NCBI GenBank assembly: GCA_002393735.1
Contig: DGTK01000013.1
Span: 124,001-188,000 of the forward strand
Reading direction: 5' to 3'
Length of the DNA stretch: 64,000 bases
From: Lachnospiraceae bacterium UBA4338
GTDB lineage: Bacteria; Bacillota; Clostridia; Lachnospirales; Lachnospiraceae
Shown: piece by piece, positions 59,587-64,000 of the stretch
Layout of the letters: the number at the start of each line of letters is the position of its first letter
Numbering within the stretch: position 1 is the first letter of the stretch
The notes under the pieces: generated by a model
What the model was told of the DNA's origin: nothing
Databases searched by the model: none
Seen by the model: only the letters and a program-made list of their open reading frames with translations
Made by a program: the position numbers and the translations under genes

Positions 59587-60969
59587 CTAATGCCTTACCA
59601 CCTTGAATCTTTGAAGGCTGACTGGTTCTCCTTTTTCTATGCCCGCCTTATCCATGGCTATTCTCACCTGGTATTCCACGGTGTTGATTCCTTCCAGGTC
59701 AGGCAGGAGCAGACCTCTTTTATTACCGGATGTGACGATGACGCCATATTTCTTAACATCCAGCATATGAATATCATCTATATCTTCAGGCTCTTCCAAA
59801 ACATCCACGCTGATTTCCAGGTAATCAGTTTCCTCCTTTGATAAGGGTAAGAATCTGCTGTCGTTAACCGAAGCGCTGATGGCATTGGCGATTATTTCCT
59901 CAGCCAGTGAATCTTTAGTGGGGCCAATGGTTCCTATGCATCCCCGAAGTCTCCCCAGTTTGTGAATGGATACGAAGGCTCCGGCCTTTCTGTTTAGCAT
60001 ATCCGAAGGGAGTTCTGAAGGAGGCTTAATGGTAATTCCTTTTTCCACATACTCATATATTGCCTGCCTTGCAAGAATCACATATGCATCTTTTCCTTCG
60101 TAATATTTATCCAGTCTGTTCTTCTCTTTATCAAGATATTTACCCAGAAAATGACGATTTTCATCCACTCCCTGAGGATGAAGGATACATACACCGTAGC
60201 CCACTCCCGTAACATCCTGATGGGAAAGTACCTTTGTTTCCACTCTAAGGCCGTCCAGAGTTCCGGCCATAATGACAAAGGATTTATGTCCGCACTCCCC
60301 TGCCCTGTCACACTGACTTTCATCAAATTCCAGAACTTCTCCCAAGTCGCCTCTTGTTAAAACATCCATAATCCTGGCATCATACTTAGGGCCTTCTTCA
60401 TCAAAACCGTATGGACCTTCTTCTTTCAGTCTGTGAGACAAATCTCCGCTTGCCACCACCACAGCCCTTCTTCCAAGTAGGGTTACGGCATCGCTTATTG
60501 CCATGCCAAGATGATAATGGTCAGCATAGTGAAGACCTGAGAGTCCCACATGTACTATTTTTCCCCCTTGGTAATACTGTCTTATAAAATAAAGGGGCAC
60601 CATAATTCCGTGGTCTAAACCACATTTTCTCCCTCCCAGAGTTCCTGCACTTATATTTCTTTCAAGGCACAGGGTCTCGATTTTACTTACCAGCTGTTCA
60701 TCATATTCTTCCCTGAAATGCACCTTAGGAGCCCCAAAAGAAGACATATCCCCTTCTGCGCTTTGGCCGGGAGATATATGATTATAATCCCCGTACATTA
60801 TCAGGTGAGGGTCCGTTACGATGATTGTATCCGGCTTAATCCCGGCTATGTCCTTCGCAACCTCAATATATGCTTTTGTTGTTTCATCAATGATACTCTC
60901 TCTTCCGCACCCTACTTCCGGAATTATCATAGGAGGGTGAGGTACCATATATGCTGCCAGTATTGACAT
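59587..60969 (-). CDS. MEMO (LigB-like) and AMMECR1 domain fusion protein
   Basis: The 460-residue protein has an N-terminal MEMO/class III dioxygenase-like domain (about 1-275) and a C-terminal AMMECR1 domain (about 285-460). The first carries metal-site histidines in V-P-H-P-P, T-D-P-H, G-L-D-H-G and S-G-D-L-S-H. The second has the A-F-V-S-I-H-K-L-G-R-L-R-G-C-I-G-T signature and I-S-V-D-V-L. These are the A and B parts of the so-called AmmeMemoRadiSam system, but no matching radical SAM gene is beside it. Its function is unknown. MEMO proteins bind metals, and the place next to feoAB hints at iron. A decayed copy lies on the other side of feoAB. Confidence 0.92.
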   Translation of the reverse strand: MSILAAYMVPHPPMIIPEVGCGRESIIDETTKAYIEVAKDIAGIKPDTIIVTDPHLIMYGDYNHISPGQSAEGDMSSFGAPKVHFREEYDEQLVSKIETLCLERNISAGTLGGRKCGLDHGIMVPLYFIRQYYQGGKIVHVGLSGLHYADHYHLGMAISDAVTLLGRRAVVVASGDLSHRLKEEGPYGFDEEGPKYDARIMDVLTRGDLGEVLEFDESQCDRAGECGHKSFVIMAGTLDGLRVETKVLSHQDVTGVGYGVCILHPQGVDENRHFLGKYLDKEKNRLDKYYEGKDAYVILARQAIYEYVEKGITIKPPSELPSDMLNRKAGAFVSIHKLGRLRGCIGTIGPTKDSLAEEIIANAISASVNDSRFLPLSKEETDYLEISVDVLEEPEDIDDIHMLDVKKYGVIVTSGNKRGLLLPDLEGINTVEYQVRIAMDKAGIEKGEPVSLQRFKVVRH

Positions 60970-61041
60970 TATCCACCTTTTCCTTTTTATACTGCTGTCT
61001 AAAGTTACATTAGGTCATACCTTAGGGTGCATCATAAGATA

Positions 61042-62076
61042 CTAGTTATAATTGTATTTTATCTTAATCTGATTATCATGAGCGGTAATATCCGCCATCC
61101 CTCCGGTAATTACAGGCATCATTGGAGGCAGATGACCAATGTCCAAATCCATAATGATTGGAACATTCATATCTCCTATAATATCAGTTATTGCATTATA
61201 CTGATTAACTCCCATTATTTCTTCGCCATAGTGAAGGGCTCTGCCAATCAGGAATCCTTTGGCATTATCCAGCCAGCCCGCCTCTCTTAACTGCCAGAAG
61301 GCTCTTCTTACACATAAAGGATTTAAGTCACAACACTCTAAGAACCAGATAACTCCGTCATCTTTGTATCTTTCGTTAAAATCCCTGACCTTATCATACT
61401 TTGTACCGCAGTGCATAATAAGAATATCCATGCAGCCTCCCAGAAGTCTTCCGGACATATGGGCAGCCCTGCCTTCCGTATTAAAATACTTATATTCGGT
61501 TTTGGTGTTGGTATCATAGGGTTTTAACGGATTATCCTCATCTTTGTCGCTGTCAGTCGGATATTCCCACATATCATACCCATGGGAATAATCCGTTTCA
61601 CCGGTAATAAGCCTAAGAGCATCTTCCACAGATTCATGCCATGGCTCCCTGCCGAAGGCCGGAGCACATGGACCGTAGATGGCCGCAGTATCCGCCAGAG
61701 TTGCCGAAAGAAAAGTATAATTGGTATTATCCGAATATCCCATATACCATTTAGGCTCAGCCTTAGCTATGGCCTCAAAATCCATATAGGGCACCACTTC
61801 ACACATCAGTTCTCCGCCGCCGCAGGTTATAACCGCATCAATCTCAGGGTCTGTCATAACCCGGTTAAGTTCATCGGCGCACTTAACGGGAGTATTACTG
61901 ATTCCAATACCGTTACTGCTGTAACAGTTTGGCCCGGTATATGTCCTAAATCCCTTTTTGTTAAAAATATCAAGAGCATTTTTAAAACGACTTTCATAAG
62001 GCTCTATGGCGCACCCGAAGGAGGGAGCTATAAAACCTATGGTACCCCCGCTCTTAAGAGGTTTTGGATATCTCAT
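61042..62076 (-). CDS. S66-family peptidase (LD-carboxypeptidase or MccF-like)
   Basis: The 344-residue cytoplasmic serine peptidase has the nucleophile in G-Y-S-D-N-T near residue 119. Glu is in W-F-L-E-C, and the catalytic His is in D-I-G-H-L-P-P-M-M-P near the end. The start K-S-G-G-T-I-G-F-I-A-P-S is typical. The family includes muropeptide L,D-carboxypeptidases and MccF, which cleaves microcin C-like compounds. The insert around residues 180-215 (acidic, D-S-D-K-D-E-D) and the total length are closer to the MccF-like branch. It stands alone with AAGGAG before the start. Confidence 0.88.
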   Translation of the reverse strand: MRYPKPLKSGGTIGFIAPSFGCAIEPYESRFKNALDIFNKKGFRTYTGPNCYSSNGIGISNTPVKCADELNRVMTDPEIDAVITCGGGELMCEVVPYMDFEAIAKAEPKWYMGYSDNTNYTFLSATLADTAAIYGPCAPAFGREPWHESVEDALRLITGETDYSHGYDMWEYPTDSDKDEDNPLKPYDTNTKTEYKYFNTEGRAAHMSGRLLGGCMDILIMHCGTKYDKVRDFNERYKDDGVIWFLECCDLNPLCVRRAFWQLREAGWLDNAKGFLIGRALHYGEEIMGVNQYNAITDIIGDMNVPIIMDLDIGHLPPMMPVITGGMADITAHDNQIKIKYNYN

Positions 62077-62149
62077 TTTCTTCTCCTTAAAAACTCATCT
62101 TAAGTTCATTGTCTACAGGATTATTATATCATAGGCTTCTAACAAATGT

Positions 62150-62193
62150 ACAACAAAGAAAGCCGCACCGATATATCACTATCGGTGCGGCTT
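62150..62193 (-). terminator. Intrinsic terminator after the phosphofructokinase gene
   Basis: A perfect 14-bp stem (62160-62173 with 62180-62193, 6-nt loop) is followed by TTCTTTGTTGT on the minus strand. Confidence 0.88.
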
Positions 62194-62215
62194 ATACACT
62201 TAATATCTTTATTAA

Positions 62216-63880
62216 TTACATTGTACCCTTCTCTAAAGCAAGAGTTCTTGTAGTTAAATCACAAACCTCAGCAGGTCCGTAGTACTGGATAGCACCAGGA
62301 TATGTGAAGCATGTTTCAACAGCCCACTTATCTCTGTTTGCTTCGAAATACTTAAATGGCTTACCATCAAGTTCAACAAGAGCCTTACGGATAACCGGCT
62401 TGTCCTCACCATTTCTTCTTTCGATATTCATCATCTTTGTAATAGGCATACCACCTGCAACCCACTCTTCAGCTGGCTTTGAAATATTGGATACCTTTGA
62501 AAGATATCCTGTATAACCATACTGAATCAGCATGAATGCGTTGTATCCAAGTGAATAGCAGTAGTCAGCATCGAAGTTTGAAGGGAATGCGCATCTTCCT
62601 TCATATCCGAAGAAATGATGAAGTGCACTGAATTTACCCTTATATGTGCCTGCTGCTTTTCTCTTGGCCAGTTCGTTCTTAACAAGTTCTGAGAATAACT
62701 TCTCTGACTCGATTAATGAAACCTGTACATTACCATGAGGATCTCTCTCTAAGAATAACTGCTGCTTAATTCCAAGTGGAAGAATGTCAAATACCTTGAA
62801 TGCATCAGCGCTAAGACCATTCTTAATGAAGTTATACTTAGCATCCCAGTCAGGAAGAGCATTGAACTCATCTGTCTTTGAACCGGCAAGGAGTTCGTTG
62901 ATTTCCTTAATAAGTGCTGAGAATTCAGGAACGAATTCTACGATACCTTCAGGAATAATAGCTACACCAAAGTTATTGCCTGCATTGCCTCTCTTCTCTA
63001 CTGAATCAGCAATGTAATTTGTAATCTGAGCAAGTGACATCTTCTTAGCGGCTACTTCTTCACCAATAAGGCAGATGTTAGGCTGTGTCTCTAATGCGCA
63101 CTCTAAAGCTACATGAGAAGCACTACGTCCCATAACCTTAACGAAATGCCAGTACTTCTTAGCTGAGTTGGCATCTCTTTCGATGTTACCGATTAATTCT
63201 GAATATGTCTTTGTTGCTGTATCAAAACCAAATGATGCTTCGATATCTTCGTTCTTTAAGTCACCGTCAATTGTCTTAGGACATCCGATAACCTGAACGC
63301 CTGTATTATTTGCTGCCATGTACTCTGCTAAAGTTGCAGCATTTGTATTTGAATCGTCACCACCGATGATAACGATAGCTGTAAGACCGTTCTTCTTAGC
63401 ATTTTCTGCTACGATTGCGAACTGTTCCTGTGTTTCAAGTTTTGTTCTGCCTGAACCGATGATATCGAAACCACCTGTATTTCTGTAAGCATCGATAAAT
63501 GCGTCATCAAATTCAACAAAATCATCTTTAAGAAGTCCGTCAGGACCGCCCTTGAAACCAAGAAGAACATTGCTCTTGTCTGTAGCCTTTAATGCATCAT
63601 AAAGACCACTGATTACGTTGTGTCCACCAGGAGCTTGTCCACCTGAGAGGATAACACCTACAACCTGCTTCTTGGCTACTGATGTGTTTGAACCTTTTTC
63701 AAAAGTAATCTCTTTCTTTCCGTATGTATTAGGGAAGAGAGCTTTGATCTTGTCCTGATCAGCTACGCTTGCTGTTTCGCTTCCTTCTTTAACACAGATA
63801 TCTGAGATACCGTTTCTGAGCATTCCCGGAAGCTTAGGGCTGTACTCATATCTTGCTTTTTGAAGTGGTGATAAATTCAT
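62216..63880 (-). CDS. pfp: Diphosphate-dependent 6-phosphofructokinase
   Basis: The 554-residue protein phosphorylates fructose 6-phosphate with pyrophosphate in a reversible glycolytic step. It belongs to the long PFP group. It has I-L-S-G-G-Q-A-P-G-G-H-N near residue 78, I-G-G-D-D-S-N, where the second Asp marks PPi rather than ATP use, the catalytic P-K-T-I-D-G-D-L, and M-G-R-S-A-S. Length is typical of clostridial and plant-beta-like enzymes. It is a single gene with AAGGAG upstream and a strong terminator. PPi-linked glycolysis is common in anaerobic Firmicutes. Confidence 0.95.
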   Translation of the reverse strand: MNLSPLQKARYEYSPKLPGMLRNGISDICVKEGSETASVADQDKIKALFPNTYGKKEITFEKGSNTSVAKKQVVGVILSGGQAPGGHNVISGLYDALKATDKSNVLLGFKGGPDGLLKDDFVEFDDAFIDAYRNTGGFDIIGSGRTKLETQEQFAIVAENAKKNGLTAIVIIGGDDSNTNAATLAEYMAANNTGVQVIGCPKTIDGDLKNEDIEASFGFDTATKTYSELIGNIERDANSAKKYWHFVKVMGRSASHVALECALETQPNICLIGEEVAAKKMSLAQITNYIADSVEKRGNAGNNFGVAIIPEGIVEFVPEFSALIKEINELLAGSKTDEFNALPDWDAKYNFIKNGLSADAFKVFDILPLGIKQQLFLERDPHGNVQVSLIESEKLFSELVKNELAKRKAAGTYKGKFSALHHFFGYEGRCAFPSNFDADYCYSLGYNAFMLIQYGYTGYLSKVSNISKPAEEWVAGGMPITKMMNIERRNGEDKPVIRKALVELDGKPFKYFEANRDKWAVETCFTYPGAIQYYGPAEVCDLTTRTLALEKGTM

Positions 63881-63970
63881 AAATGTACTCCTTTATATAT
63901 TAATTTTTTTTTGCACTTACAATATAGTAAAACATTTTCATAAAAAATGAAATAGGCTTATTAATTTTTC

Positions 63971-64000
63971 TTATACATATGCCACGATAAGTCCGCCTCT
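63971..64000 (-). CDS. C-terminal end of a gene continuing past the right edge
   Basis: The last 30 bases read on the minus strand as R-G-G-L-I-V-A-Y-V followed by TAA. This would be the tail of a gene upstream of the phosphofructokinase. The segment is too short to identify and may be chance. The roughly 90 bases after it are AT-rich and probably hold the pfp promoter, which I could not place exactly. Confidence 0.3.
   Translation of the reverse strand, partial: RGGLIVAYV

Noticed and set aside
1..64000. CRISPR arrays, tRNA or rRNA genes, transposases, prophage or integrase genes
   Set aside because: I looked for spaced repeats, cloverleaf-like sequences and mobile-element enzymes and saw none that I could support.

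Overview
The window looks like the chromosome of an anaerobic, AT-rich Firmicute of the Lachnospiraceae type (Butyrivibrio, Lachnospira and Roseburia relatives). The pointers are a PPi-dependent phosphofructokinase, a flavodiiron protein with rubredoxin, LL-diaminopimelate aminotransferase, type III glutamine synthetase, a T-box leader, ANTAR antitermination, and consensus sigma-A promoters with strong Shine-Dalgarno sites. Almost every gene is on the minus strand. The one convincing plus-strand gene is an unknown ~1000-residue protein at 22842-25856.

Layout. 1-1863: partial lipoprotein and the tRNA CCA-adding enzyme. 1976-6273: a T-box operon, with apparent specifier CTC (Leu), encoding a 2-isopropylmalate-synthase-like protein that lacks the metal-binding histidines, then a TIM-barrel/acyl-CoA-ligase fusion. 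6343-17278: accessory genes, including a zinc-ribbon protein, a tyrosine phosphatase, an XRE + RhuM-Fic pair, a SAP-domain protein, GNAT, an LCM-type methyltransferase, a radical SAM protein, a TetR/flavoprotein pair with two operators, split chromate-type transporters and a glycosyltransferase. This part also holds a gene-remnant scar and a deleted methyltransferase pseudogene. 17295-19085: flavodiiron protein. 19157-31871: signalling cluster with two GGDEF proteins, two HD-GYP proteins, a hybrid kinase without its phosphoacceptor histidine, and the large plus-strand orphan.

31944-54543: nitrogen/glutamine island. In transcription order it reads gltB, gltD, a divergent glutamine synthetase I-like gene, an ANTAR regulator, type III glutamine synthetase, an Amt-PII fusion, asparagine synthetase, CTP synthase, purF, carA, carB and dapL. 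From gltB to carB every enzyme makes, transports toward, senses or consumes glutamine. Three leader hairpins with an A-N-N-G-G-C hexaloop (two before glnN, one before gltB) each overlap the 5' arm of an intrinsic terminator. This fits control by the ANTAR protein encoded in the middle of the island.

54565-64000: a second large orphan protein that shares a short motif with the plus-strand one, a decayed duplicate of a MEMO-AMMECR1 gene, feoAB behind DtxR-type operators, the intact MEMO-AMMECR1 fusion, an S66 peptidase and the PPi-phosphofructokinase. No rRNA, tRNA, CRISPR array, IS transposase or prophage gene was seen.
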